Assembly: GCA_946800325.1 (NCBI GenBank) | Contig: OX326958.1 | Coordinates: 10,984,001-11,048,000 of the forward strand | Source: Luzula sylvatica | Lineage: Eukaryota > Streptophyta > Magnoliopsida > Poales > Juncaceae | Direction: 5' to 3' | DNA length: 64,000 nt | Shown here: piece after piece, positions 23,629 through 34,182 of the stretch | How the letters are laid out: each line of letters starts with the position of its first letter | Position numbering within the stretch: the stretch's first letter is position 1 | The notes under the pieces: generated by a model | What the model saw: the letters and a program-made list of their open reading frames with translations, nothing else | Databases searched by the model: none | Told to the model about the DNA's origin: nothing | Position numbers and translations under genes: made by a program

Positions 23629-25000
23629 AAAAAACCGAATTGAGTCTCGGGATATAAGGTTTAGTTCTAAAAAATAAAGGGCATTGATGATATTTCCTGT
23701 TTTGTTGGGGGGTTTCGTGATATTTTAGATTTTATAGGGTGCCCATGATATGATATTTTGTAGGATATGAAATTCTGTTTATGATTGTATCGCATAAATA
23801 TAATTTAATTCATATTCATATTCATATCTTGGTACGTAGACGAAGATTATCAAGTATCGCCTTATCGTCTGCAATTCTTTTTGCTGAATCGAGAGTATTT
23901 TACTATTTTCTGAATACATAATTTTCATTATGTAGATTTAATTTTTTCCTAATGGATTGAGTTCTATTTGTTAACAAAATAATTATTTGTGTTCGACTTA
24001 TTTGGCGTTAATTGTTTGCGCTCGACTTATTTGGCATTAATTGATGTCTTTTTCTTTTCTTTTTAATGTTTTATTTGGATGTTAAAAATGGTTTTCTCTT
24101 CATAATGGAAATAAATAGTTATTAAGTTTTTTTTTTTTCCATATCACAACTCGACCGTAACAAATTTCAAGTAGAGAAAATTAGATTTATTCACGAGAAA
24201 AAAAAATTAAATTTATTCATTCTCACAAAAATTTAAAACAAAAAAGTTCTGTAATTGAAAATTACAATATGAATAATTATAGTCAACTTACATATTATTT
24301 TAAACATCATATATATCCAAATGATTTGCAATTAATGCAGTAAATTTGTTATCATTGAAAACTTCTCTTGCAACCTCTTTTTTATTTTAATTTCAATTAT
24401 TCTTCAATATCTTATTTATGTTATCATTAAATAAGTAATTTTCATTGAATAATAAACATATCAAGAAAACTATAGTAGAAACATGAACACTACAATATTA
24501 TACTTGAATAAAGTATGTTTAAATAAGAGATTGGAATCATACATCCTGAATGACAATGATCACACAAGGACCATTTTTCAACTACTTACGTGTGATTCAT
24601 TTGGTTATTGCAAATTGCAAATTATGTTTAAATAAGAGATTAGAAGAACATTGCGGTACAAATTAGGAACACTTTTTACCCAACTTTAATTGATGACTCA
24701 TCATACAAAGTTGGATGAATAAAATATCAGATATGAATTTGACAATAATAGAATTAATATTCATTAAATTTTGGAGCAATCTTAAAACAAATTAAGTTCG
24801 ACACTGGACCCATAACAGGATCCGTCAAAATCTGACTCGCACGGTTAAAATAAACAAATGTTTCAATGTTTCTACTAGTGTCAACGAGGAAAATTCTATC
24901 ATATTTTCATGAAACTGGCAGGGTTCTATTAATATATATATAAAATATTATAGTAACTTTTAAAAAATGTAAAATCAATTTCTAATGAAAGTGTACTTAA
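23629..25000. other. AT-rich intergenic DNA
   Basis: No gene is seen. Two phrases (AATAAGAGATT and ATGACAATGATCACACAA-like words) are shared with the 14.8-kb region, suggesting a common dispersed repeat. The motif CGACTTATTTGGC occurs twice at 23995-24035. Confidence 0.4.
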
Positions 25001-25004
25001 TTGT

Positions 25005-25200
25005 AGAAGAGGTTAGATACGGAGCCTCACGCATCCTTGATGCATATCCTTGATGCGTCAATCGAGATTGTTTTAACGGATTGATTAACTCTCAAATCAA
25101 TGTTTAGTTTAATTGATTCAATTAAAATAAATAATCAATCTAATAAAGCATTTTCGATTGACGCATCAAGAATGATTTATTGAGTTATGAGGCAACATAT
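25005..25200. repeat. MITE-like inverted repeat
   Basis: CTTGATGCGTCAATCGA near 25060 is repeated in inverse orientation as TCGATTGACGCATCAA near 25152. The outer flanks also pair loosely (GGAGCCTCACGCATC with the complement of TATGAGGCAAC). The 75-bp middle is AT-rich and partly self-complementary. It could form a hairpin as a small non-autonomous DNA transposon would. No target duplication was identified. Confidence 0.4.
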
Positions 25201-25288
25201 ATTGTCCCTACAAAAAAACAGGGTATTTTTGTGGGATTTTTTGAAGTTTAAAATTATATCAAATAGAAAATACAAACACATGACAGAT

Positions 25289-25296
25289 TCGCGCGC

Positions 25297-25327
<31 letters not shown>

Positions 25328-25555
25328 TGTGTGCGTGTGGGTGTGGGTGTATGTGGGTGGGTGGGTGTGTGGGTGTGGGTGTGCGGGTGCACGTGCGTGC
25401 GTGTGTGTGGGGGCGTGTGCGTGGGGGCGTGTGCGTGTGGGGGTGTGGGCGTCTGTGTGGGCGTGTGCGTGGGCGTGTGTGTGCGCGTGCGTGCTTGTGC
25501 GTGCGCGTGTGCGCGTGTGTGCGTGTGTGCGTGTGCGCGCGTGTGTGTGTGTGGT
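25289..25555. repeat. GT/GC-rich alternating purine-pyrimidine tract
   Basis: About 265 bp of GCGC, GCGT, GTGT and GGGTGT words with almost no A. Every frame on both strands is open and gives Cys/Val/Arg-rich or Thr/His/Pro-rich polypeptides, which are artefacts. Alternating purines and pyrimidines favour Z-DNA under supercoiling. Confidence 0.9.
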
Positions 25556-26135
25556 GGTTTCAAAAAAATTCCAAACTATATTCTAAAAGAATTTTCGATT
25601 ATTTATTCCTAAATACAAATAGGTTGAAAAAGATCCATATGAACTCTAAAAAATATCCCAGCTTCCCGGTTTTCAGGAAATGCAAGCCATGATTTTGTTT
25701 AATGAGGTGTATAGTGGAGGTCTCCAGATTTCACGAATCTTTACTGGCAAGAAAGCTAATGTTATTTGAGGTATGATTTTTTATTTTTTTTATTTTGAAA
25801 TGTTTATTTTTTATTATTATTTTCGTTTGTTTGTGTGTAGATTGCGGTGTTCGAGATCTTAAGGATTGGGGAGGTAATTTTCTGTATAGATAATGGTTCT
25901 TAATGGTTGGTTTGTTTATTTAGCTATTGTTAATTATTTGGCTTGGATTTATCTTTTTTATTATGATTTTGGGGTAGAGATTTAATTTAGTTGAGTTTTT
26001 GTATAATTCTTTTGATGATATTAACATTTGATATCTAACCATTTTGATTCAGATTTATGTTTGGCCGTGTTTAATTTATCCTTAAAAACTCAAATCTCTT
26101 TTTCTTTAAATGATGGATAGCAAAAATAATTCAAA
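25556..26135 (+). other. Possible captured gene fragment
   Basis: A coding-like stretch (25681-25770, MQAMILFNEVYSGGLQISRI in one frame) ends at a plausible GTATGA donor. A 33-bp block (about 25841-25873) sits between TGTGTGTAG and GTAATTTT, like a small exon. I do not recognise the protein. The remainder is T-rich and intron-like. It may be a transposon-captured fragment of a gene. Confidence 0.25.
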
Positions 26136-28043
26136 CTATCTTTATCCCGCGCAATTGCGCGGGACAACATACCTATTTTTTATATTATATATTTGAATAG
26201 AATTAGCGCGCGTGCGTTTCAACTAAATCAATTTAATCATGACATATTTGCAAATATTATGATGTCAATAAATTAGTCTATCACGAATATTATTTTCTGA
26301 TATAATTTATTTAAATAGCATTTGCGCGGGTGCTTTTGAACTCGATTGATAAATAATATAATCATTACGTATTCACAAATATATTTGATGTCAACATATA
26401 CATTCATAAGGGTTCATTAAAGAATTGCAGTGTGTCAGATGGATAAAATAAACACATAAAAATTATTATGAAAACTCACATAAATTTGAGCTTACAAAAT
26501 TTCATACATATCTGTGCGGAATGACCAATTAAAAAAAAAAAAAAATTAGAAAAAAAAAGGCCAAAATCGAAAAGGATAAAAAAAAAGAATCAAATTTGAA
26601 AAAGCAAAAAAAAAAAAAAAAAAAAAAAATGGTGTAAAAGGAAAAACTACCCGTGGTTCCACGTGTAAGACATCCTGAAGAAAATAGCATTATTTTATCT
26701 ATAATTAGATAATTAGGGGCCGTTTGGCTAGCAGAATTAGTAGAGTGGTATTGAATTATAAGGTGGAGGAGTAAAAAATTCTGGAAATAGTAATTGCACT
26801 ATTTGTTTGGATGTCCTAATTATGAGATGATGAAAAATATAACTTTTTGTTTGGTTGTCTAAATTTTTTTGGAATTTTGTTATTGAAAATATAAAAATAA
26901 TATTTCGTTCAAATTGCTAAAAAATATTAGTATTATAGTAATATTATAATATAATATAATATTATTATTATATGATTGTATTAATAATATAATAATATTA
27001 TTTTGACAAAAAATATTATTATAATATAGAATTTTTGAAATATAAAATTATAATAATATTATTGTATAAAATATTATTAATTATATGTGTACAAAATATA
27101 ATAATAATAATATAAAAATATTAAATGTACTTTTATATATTATAATATTATATTTTATATTTTAATATATAATAAAACTAATATAATTATTCGATTATGT
27201 TATTATTTTCATATAAATAATATAATATCAGAATCTATATAATAATAATAATATTAAAATATTAAACATACTTTTATATTATTATATATAATATATCGCA
27301 ATAAATATAATTATTTTAATATAATTAATATTATATTAGAAATTATATAATAATATTATAAAAATATAAAATGCACTTTCATATTATTATTTATATATAT
27401 TACAATTAATATAATTATTTTTCTATTTTATTAATTGAATATAATTAAAATAATAATAGAAATTATATAATAATAATATTATATTAATTATATGGATATA
27501 ATATTTATATTATTTATAGTAATATACAATATTATATTAATGATATGCATTTAATAATATTATAATTATTATATCCTTATAATTAATATAGTATTTACAT
27601 TAATTAAATATACGTAAAAGATATCTAAGAAACACTAATTTATTTATTACAAGAAATTTCTTTATAGTTAAAACGAAATTAATGATAAATATTTGATTAA
27701 TTGTTTGACTTAATATTATTATTATATATTATTATAATAATATATAATACTTATTTTAATGAAATAATATCACATGCCTATAGTATATTACTATGATAAT
27801 ATTATAAATATTATGTTATTATCATGAACTCAACAACAAAATTATTTCTTGGGTCCTGTGCAAGAATTTTGGCATTCCAACGTTTTGGAGAGGGTCAAGA
27901 TTCACAATTCAAAAGAGGCAAAACATGAATCCAATTTTATTTGATCGCCAAACAAAAAACTTGTGTGTTGAAATTATAATATTCGGATCCAAGGACTACA
28001 ATCCCACTGGAATCCCACACGCCAAACAGGTTAGATAATTAGA
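26136..28043 (-). mobile_element. Helitron E with an insertion at its 5' end
   Basis: On minus the element starts TCTAATTATCTAATTA at 28043 and ends near 26136 after the 20-bp palindrome TCCCGCGCAATTGCGCGGGA (26145-26164). The terminal tetranucleotide is ATAG instead of CTAG, so it is probably inactive. Without the insertion it is about 0.6 kb. Its interior (for example TAATCATGACATATTTGCAA) matches Helitron C at 3.7 kb. Confidence 0.6.
26716..28030. mobile_element. TIR DNA transposon, AT-rich, no transposase
   Basis: A 1.3-kb element begins GGGGCCGTTTGGC and ends GCCAAACAGG, so the ends are inverted copies (CCGTTTGGC and CCTGTTTGGC). It is flanked by TTAGATAATTA on both sides (26705-26715 and 28031-28041). 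If only TTA was duplicated, the element fits PIF/Harbinger; if all 11 bp were, it fits a MULE-like element. The host repeat context makes this undecidable by eye. The interior, 26940-27830, is almost entirely TAATAT-type DNA with no gene. Confidence 0.55.
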
Positions 28044-28465
28044 GGAACAACAGTGAACGCATATATTTTCAGGACATAAAAACAATGACAAAAGTTTGAA
28101 TGACAATTTTACAATTTAAACCCAAACTTTTCAAAAATTTGTAACAACTAAGTAAAAGTTCACAAAAATAGCATGATCCGTACAATTTAGATTTCTAGTC
28201 TCTAGGTGCAAAGCAGCAAAATCAATAGGATGATTTTAATCTCTTTTGAATTAGCCACGTGAGTGATCATATGAACTAAATATCAAATACAGATACGTGT
28301 GATCTCGATAAATTTTTTAAAAGCGAGCCAACTTTTATCAGAAAAATAAATTCAAAAGAATAAGAAAACTTTTTATTAGAAAAATAAATCGAAGAAATAA
28401 AAGCATATTCATAATATGCAATTTTATAATATGAAATTTGTTTCTTTCTCTAAATTTTGCTTAAG
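28044..28465. other. 3' flank of the cysteine-rich peptide gene
   Basis: AT-rich sequence downstream of the minus-strand peptide gene. Short A-rich runs could serve as polyadenylation signals. No other gene is seen. Confidence 0.35.
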
Positions 28466-28684
28466 CTAAAACTTGAGATTAAAAGGAGCTTTGCCTCTAA
28501 ACGAGTCACATTCCCTGTGGCAACTCCGTCGACAAGTAGCGGGTGGTGCGTCGCACATCTCCATGCATCTCAGATAGCAATCATAGTTGACGAACTTCTT
28601 CTCCGTCGAAGATGAAACTTCTGCAATAAAAATCATGAAAACCACGACCAATAATAGTCCGACTGCAATTATTTTTCTCTCCAT
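28466..28684 (-). CDS. Secreted six-cysteine peptide, thionin-like pattern
   Basis: A 72-residue protein with a hydrophobic signal peptide (about residues 1-26, cleavage likely near SSS). The mature part carries six cysteines at 36, 40, 44, 51, 55 and 59, a symmetric CX3CX3C-X6-CX3CX3C pattern that suggests three disulfides on two short helices. Plant thionin-like and other small defence or signalling peptides have related spacings, but I cannot assign a named family. Secretion is expected. The start is the only ATG that gives a signal peptide, and a TATA box lies about 60 bp upstream. The frame is intact and single-exon. It stands alone between transposons. A signalling role is equally possible. 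Confidence 0.7.
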   Translation of the reverse strand: MERKIIAVGLLLVVVFMIFIAEVSSSTEKKFVNYDCYLRCMEMCDAPPATCRRSCHRECDSFRGKAPFNLKF

Positions 28685-28739
28685 AGCTCGAAGCTTTCTT
28701 AAGATTTATCTGTATTTGTTTCAATGTAATATAATGCAA

Positions 28740-28752
28740 ATCTATATATGAG
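28740..28752 (-). promoter_or_regulatory. TATA box of the cysteine-rich peptide gene
   Basis: The minus strand reads CATATATAGATT about 60 bp before the ATG. That leaves room for a leader of roughly 30 bases. Confidence 0.5.
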
Positions 28753-29299
28753 GATATTTTTATACTAGATGCGTCATTTAATACATTTATTAACTAAATG
28801 ATATTTATATACTTATTTATCATTCCATGCAAAAATTCCACCAGTAATAATTTTGTAGATAAAACATATTTGTTATTTAACGGTTGAGTATTATCATTAT
28901 GAGTCTGGTGCAAATATGGTATCATTTGATAAATTATCGCGAAAATTAAATTAACGATTAAATTAACAGTTGAGTATTATCACGAAAGTTCTTTGATAAA
29001 TTTAGTTTGGAATTACTAAAACGAACAACTATGTTTAATTTGTGAATTAACATTCTCGACTTTTGAATATATAACAAATATATTCATTTGAATATATTGT
29101 CGACTTTTGAATATATAACTCTCAATCTTTGCAAAGTCAGTTGTTTTATTTTTTCTTAAACAACCAGAAGTCACTAATTAGACGCTATTCATTTGAAGTG
29201 TTGCTTAGCCAACTAGGAGCTGTGGCTCTAGCCAGATGCATTAATAAATTAATATCAGTACGGTATATAATAAACATATAAGGTATAAATTATATATAA
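28753..29299. other. AT-rich DNA
   Basis: Upstream flank of the peptide gene. The phrase TCGACTTTTGAATATATAAC occurs twice (near 29057 and 29099), a short direct duplication. No gene is seen. Confidence 0.4.
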
Positions 29300-29916
29300 A
29301 AAAATGAACAAGGTACACGTAGAATTGTCAATCGGACAAGTCGGGTCGGGTGATTTCGGATTCGAGTTACTTCAGTTTGCGTGTTATTTGGGCACGCAGA
29401 ATTGCCAGTTGGTTGGGTCATTCGGACCGCGGGTCGTTCCGGATCGTTTTCATTTTCGGATCGTTCGGTTCCGGATCGTTTTTGTTTTCTGGTTATTCAG
29501 TTCCGGATCGTTTTCGTGTTCGGGTCGTTCGGTTCCGGAACGTTTTCGTGTTATGGTCATTCGGTTTCGACTTAATTTCGTGTTCGGGTCCTTCGATTTT
29601 AGTTCGATTTCGATAATTATATGCATAATCATATAATTACCGAAACCGAATTACTTGAAAGAGAAATCTGACCGAAACCAAATGAGCTGAAATCGAAACG
29701 ATCCGGATCGAACGATCCAGAACCGAACAGTTCGAAAAACGAAACAATCCGGAACTGAACAATTCAAAAACGAAAACGATCCAAAACCGAACCATCCGAA
29801 ATCCGAAACGATCTGTAACCGAACCACCCGTGACCCAAATGACTAGACGATCCGAATGACCCGCCAACAGAAATAATCCGAATCCGAAATCACCCGCCTC
29901 CACTTATACATTGTTC

Positions 29917-29918
<2 letters not shown>
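29300..29918. repeat. 600-bp imperfect inverted repeat of GGATCGTT(C/T) words
   Basis: The left arm (about 29300-29625) is made of tandem variants of TTCCGGATCGTTTTCG. The right arm (about 29640-29918) is its reverse complement (for example CGAAACGATCCGGA). The centre is a short AT palindrome near 29617-29638. The outermost bases also pair (AATGAACAA with TTGTTCATT). Open frames on both strands (29304-29636 plus, 29637-29903 minus) are arms of the repeat and not genes. A transcript would fold into a long hairpin. Confidence 0.75.

Positions 29919-29956
<38 letters not shown>
29919..29956. repeat. (TA)n microsatellite
   Basis: About 19 TA units directly abut the right arm of the inverted repeat. 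Confidence 0.95.
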
Positions 29957-29957
<1 letters not shown>

Positions 29958-32597
29958 TTTATTTGTATTAATTTAGTCAAATGCATATTTTAAAGAGTAA
30001 AATGGGTAAGCTTCAGTGTCCAATTTGCTAGAGCAAGAGCAATTAGTGATGTGTTCAAGAAAAATTAAAACCATCAACGTTTAAAAAATCAAGATTTATA
30101 CAAATCCTCGACTTTTCAAAAGTCTAGAAGGTTAGTTTCCGAATTCCCCAACTTAGTTGTCTGTTCTAGTAAGGAAATGTTGGACATAGTTCACCTCTCC
30201 CTCACAATATTTGATTACGTTCGATGACGTAAATATGATTTAACAACTTAAAAATTAACAATTTAATTAATAATTTCAAATCTTAATTGTATATTCAATC
30301 ATAAATTGAGATAATTAAATCATAAATTAAAATATTAAATAATATTTTATGTGTTAATTTTGAAAATTTTAAATCATATCTACGGTATTAAATATGTGAG
30401 AAAATAATACTAGGCGTACATTACTACTCTTCTGGTAAATCCTGAACCTATTGTGTACGTTCAAAAAAGCTCCTTTATTGAATTTTGTCTACTTATTCTC
30501 TCTAGACAAGCTTGTTGCGAAAAACATGATGGTTTTATGTTCCAAACTTTATCCTAATAAAGAGGATCGATCATTCAATAAAGCAAATTATATGTAACGG
30601 GGTGATGGTAGCAATCTTGCAATTTTCTCAGCCTATTGGCGAGATGACATTTTGTCGTGTAATGTTCAATGTGATATTAAACAAACTAGAGAAATTAACA
30701 CATGATTAATTAATTTTAAGAAAAATAGACTAATTATCATGTATCCTCAACTCATAAAATCATTTTTGTCCAAGATAATATGGTATATGATTGGTAGAAA
30801 TTATTATTTTGTTTTTTGCTGAGTAATTGGAGAAGATTTAGTGGTCCTCTATTAATTGATGTCAATGTGATTCTAATTCATAATCTCTCACCACATATGA
30901 TTTTTTCTGTTTCACAATTAATCACCGGACCACAACCTCTATTAATTTTGACTATTTCCTATGTAAGCATTACATGAATATCTTTTTCCATTCTATTCCA
31001 TTCATTGGGCCACAACAATTCTATTCCATTACATGAGATAAAATATCTTTTTTGTGTCATCGAGATCTCAATAGAGAGAGAAAAAGAGGATTAGTGGAAT
31101 AAATAGTAGTTCAATAATTCATTATATTCTAATCATGTTCGGCAAAACATTCAGAACAAATTTATGGACTAGAATGATGTAAATTGTAGCAATGAATAAA
31201 ATATTCTCATTTTTATATTTAGTTAATTAACACAATTATAATAATCAATTGATAAGTTTAACACAAATTATTTATATTGAATTGAGGTACTGTACTAATA
31301 AAAAAGGCAAATAAAAGTTAGATTCAACAAATTCAAAAAAAAAAAAAAAAAAAAAAAATGCAAAAACACCTCCCTTTTTTCTTTTTTCTCAAAAACAAAC
31401 TTTTAGAATATTTTATCTAAAATATATACTATATACAAATATTAAATATATAAATTATAATTAATAAAATAATACAATATTTTATATAATGACTGTATCG
31501 TATCTTATGTATTTTTGAAAACTGTTGTATCGTCGTATCCGTATCGTATCGGATATGATATCAGTGTCCGTGCAACATATACTACTACAAATTATATACG
31601 AAATAAGTATTAAGAGAGAGAAAAATTATACTGATACTTTTCGTCTTTGTCTGAATTCGAAATGACCGTCCTCCTTCCGATGTGTCGATTCGTAGACTGA
31701 GGAGCTTGTTCAGACCTGAGCCAGTTCTTACTTCTTATTGAGCATTGAGGTGCTGTTCGATTTGTGAATTTCGGAATTGAGGTGATGCATGTTCCATATC
31801 GATGTTGTATACTGATCTCTGAAGACAAAAACAAAAAACAAAAAATTATAATAAATATATATTAGCGCATGATTAGAATAAACATTAAAGTAAAGAGCTA
31901 AATAATAAATCACATATTTTACTTTGAATGCATGATAATAAAATAAATCAACTTACATAGTGATCTACAACTGAGTTCGAGTTCATTTTGTTAATTTCTC
32001 TCCATGATATCTACATATATAAATCAAGGAGAGTGTCATGATAGACTCATTTTTTTTTATCATGGATTTATTTTTAAAAAATTATTTTAAGAATTTTAGC
32101 TATTTATTAATTAATTCTACAAAATTTATATTTTGAATAACATTAAATGATAAATATACATTAGAATCTTACAAAAAAATATCATTATTTCAAAAATATT
32201 CAAATTTTTTTTTTTTTTAAAATGAGTCCATGATAAGAAAATGAGTTTATCATAGCACTCCCCATAAACCAATATTTTCGAATCATGCACAAATAAAACA
32301 AACATAATATGTTGCAAGTGATCATTGTGAGAAGATAGTATATAATTAAGTGTGCTAGTGATAGCAAATTTGAGAATGATAAAATTACAGAGAGAGCAAG
32401 AAAGGGAAGAGAGATTTAAGAGGAATATAGTTCATTTGCCGAGAACGATCCCCTTTCCTTCAGATTGCTTTCCTTCGGATCGCATTGTGAGATAGAGGAA
32501 GCCAGAAAGATGGAGAGAGACTTGAAGAAAGAGAACGATGGAGAGAGAGATGGCAGAAGAGAGAGAGACTGATATAGCGTTTAGGTGTATATCTTTA
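29957..32597. other. AT-rich intergenic DNA with a few short features
   Basis: The stretch 30170-30440 (GGAAATGTTGGACATA, then GATGACGTAAATATGATT) is a dispersed repeat related to the minus strand at 9800-10030. There is a poly(A) run at about 31337-31359. At 31630-31830 the minus strand has an exon-like GC-richer stretch with no recognisable product. Purine-rich GAGAGA words occur at 32390-32570. No gene is supported. Confidence 0.4.
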
Positions 32598-32630
32598 CTA
32601 GCATAGTACCGGCGCAATTGGGCGGGTTTG
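32598..32630 (-). mobile_element. Helitron 3' terminus (isolated)
   Basis: On minus the sequence reads CCCGCCCAATTGCGCCGG, TACTATG, then CTAG and T, an imperfect hairpin plus CTAG. The body would extend to the right, but I could not identify its 5' end. Confidence 0.45.
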
Positions 32631-33407
32631 TTGGTTGGATTCATGATTTACTTTTTCTATTTTTTCTTTAGTTTTTAATTTTCTCATGAGATTTTGGAAC
32701 GATTTACTTTTTCTATTTTGCGTCGATAAGGATAGTTTTCAGAGATCCTGGAAATGATCACCTAGTGTTGCATCATATTAGTTTGTGTCCATACAACTAC
32801 CTAGTGTTGCATCATTTTACAAAATCAAAATTATCTATTTTTTCTATTGTCTTTTTCGTCAAAATAGAACATAACAAAGACTAAATAGTCATTATATTAC
32901 AAACAAAACTACGACTATTTTTCTTGGCTTCTGTTCTGATCTTTCTTCATACTTCGTGTTGGTCGATCCTGGAAATGATCACGATTCAGTTAGTCAGTCA
33001 GTATATATATTTTTTTAATTTTCTTATTTGTGTTTTTGCTGACTTGATGAGGAGCCTCCTCGCAGGCTGTTTTTTGTTGTCGTCGTTGTATCTGCAATCT
33101 TGTCCTTTCCGCAAAAAAAGGAAATTTTGACAGGAAAAATATAAGTGTTGTTTTATTTTGTTTTAATTAAAGCGATATTACTTTTTTTTTGCTCATATAC
33201 CTTTCAATTGTTCTTTTCGAACCAGAATTTTTAGCAAGCATTTTGCTCGCTGGTGATGTGCCTTGTGTTGGCGTTTTACTCACCTCTTAATTGTTTTTGT
33301 TTTTGTTGCTCTTGCTCCGGCAACCCCGCTTCTGCCCTCCTTATTCAATGGGTTTGCTTCCAACACCTTCCAAAATCCGAGATCTCAAAATATCAAATAT
33401 ACCCCTC

Positions 33408-33462
<55 letters not shown>

Positions 33463-33740
33463 ACTTACAGTAGTTTGATGTAGTTGACAGTGATGAATTT
33501 GTCAGTGACGCGGCTCCACTCGTTGACATCCGTGCCATGAGTAATTCCAACAATGCCGTGAGCACCTCGTCGCACTCAATGCCTTGATCCGCACTAGAGA
33601 GTAATTCAACCGCATAGAACGGACTGACAGTAACGCACTGGTTCGCCTCCTGTATTCCCCGTCTTTGACCGATTTATCTTCCTTCCGTTAGGATTGAAAA
33701 ACCCTATAGATCCTGAAAGAATCATATATATTCCTATAAC
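32631..33740. other. Intergenic DNA with a (TTA)n microsatellite
   Basis: About 17 TTA/ATT units lie at 33409-33462. The GC-richer 33480-33690 looks like a gene fragment (for example GAGCACCTCGTCGCACTC), but no frame gives a protein I recognise. Phrases such as CCTAGTGTTGCATCAT recur at 32760 and 32800. Confidence 0.45.
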
Positions 33741-34098
33741 TGTTGGTAATACGGGATTCGAATATGGATTTCTAACAGGAATTTATAATAAACAAAACTC
33801 TCTTTTATAATTCTAATAATCTCTTACAAGTCTTTCTCTCTTTTCTAATTGATATTTGATTTTTGATATACTTTTCAATGTGATTAATCCCTAAACATCT
33901 AAAGCCTATTTATAGGCTCCATAAACTTGCATTACAAGGAATTAAACCTTGCCTTAAAACTTATTTCCTAAATTACTTTCCTATAATAAATCTTGCCCTA
34001 TAATAATTTCCTAAATTACTTTCCTTAAAATAACTTTTCCTAAACTTATATGGGCTAATTATACTTGATTTATTATTTTGGGCTTGGGCTTATCAACA
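33741..34098 (-). repeat. 3' LTR of a truncated copia element (Copia-1)
   Basis: A 358-bp TG...CA segment (TGTTGGTAATACG to TTATCAACA on plus). On its right is a polypurine tract, minus-strand GCTTAAGGGAGGAATT (34099-34114). That fixes it as the 3' LTR of the minus-strand element. No second copy lies in the window. Confidence 0.75.
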
Positions 34099-34182
34099 AA
34101 TTCCTCCCTTAAGCACAAGCCTCTTCATCATCCCGATCATCATCTTGAAAAATTTTCTTTTTCTTGTACACCCGCTTGACTT

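Noticed and set aside
25177..25692. Cys/Val-rich and Thr/His-rich frames of 95-141 codons
   Set aside because: These are six-frame artefacts of the GT/GC tract.
29304..29903. Gly/Ser/Phe-rich frames on both strands
   Set aside because: They are the two arms of the inverted repeat read in either direction.
33253..33483. Frames with poly-Ile, poly-Leu or poly-Tyr
   Set aside because: They are produced by the (TTA)n microsatellite.
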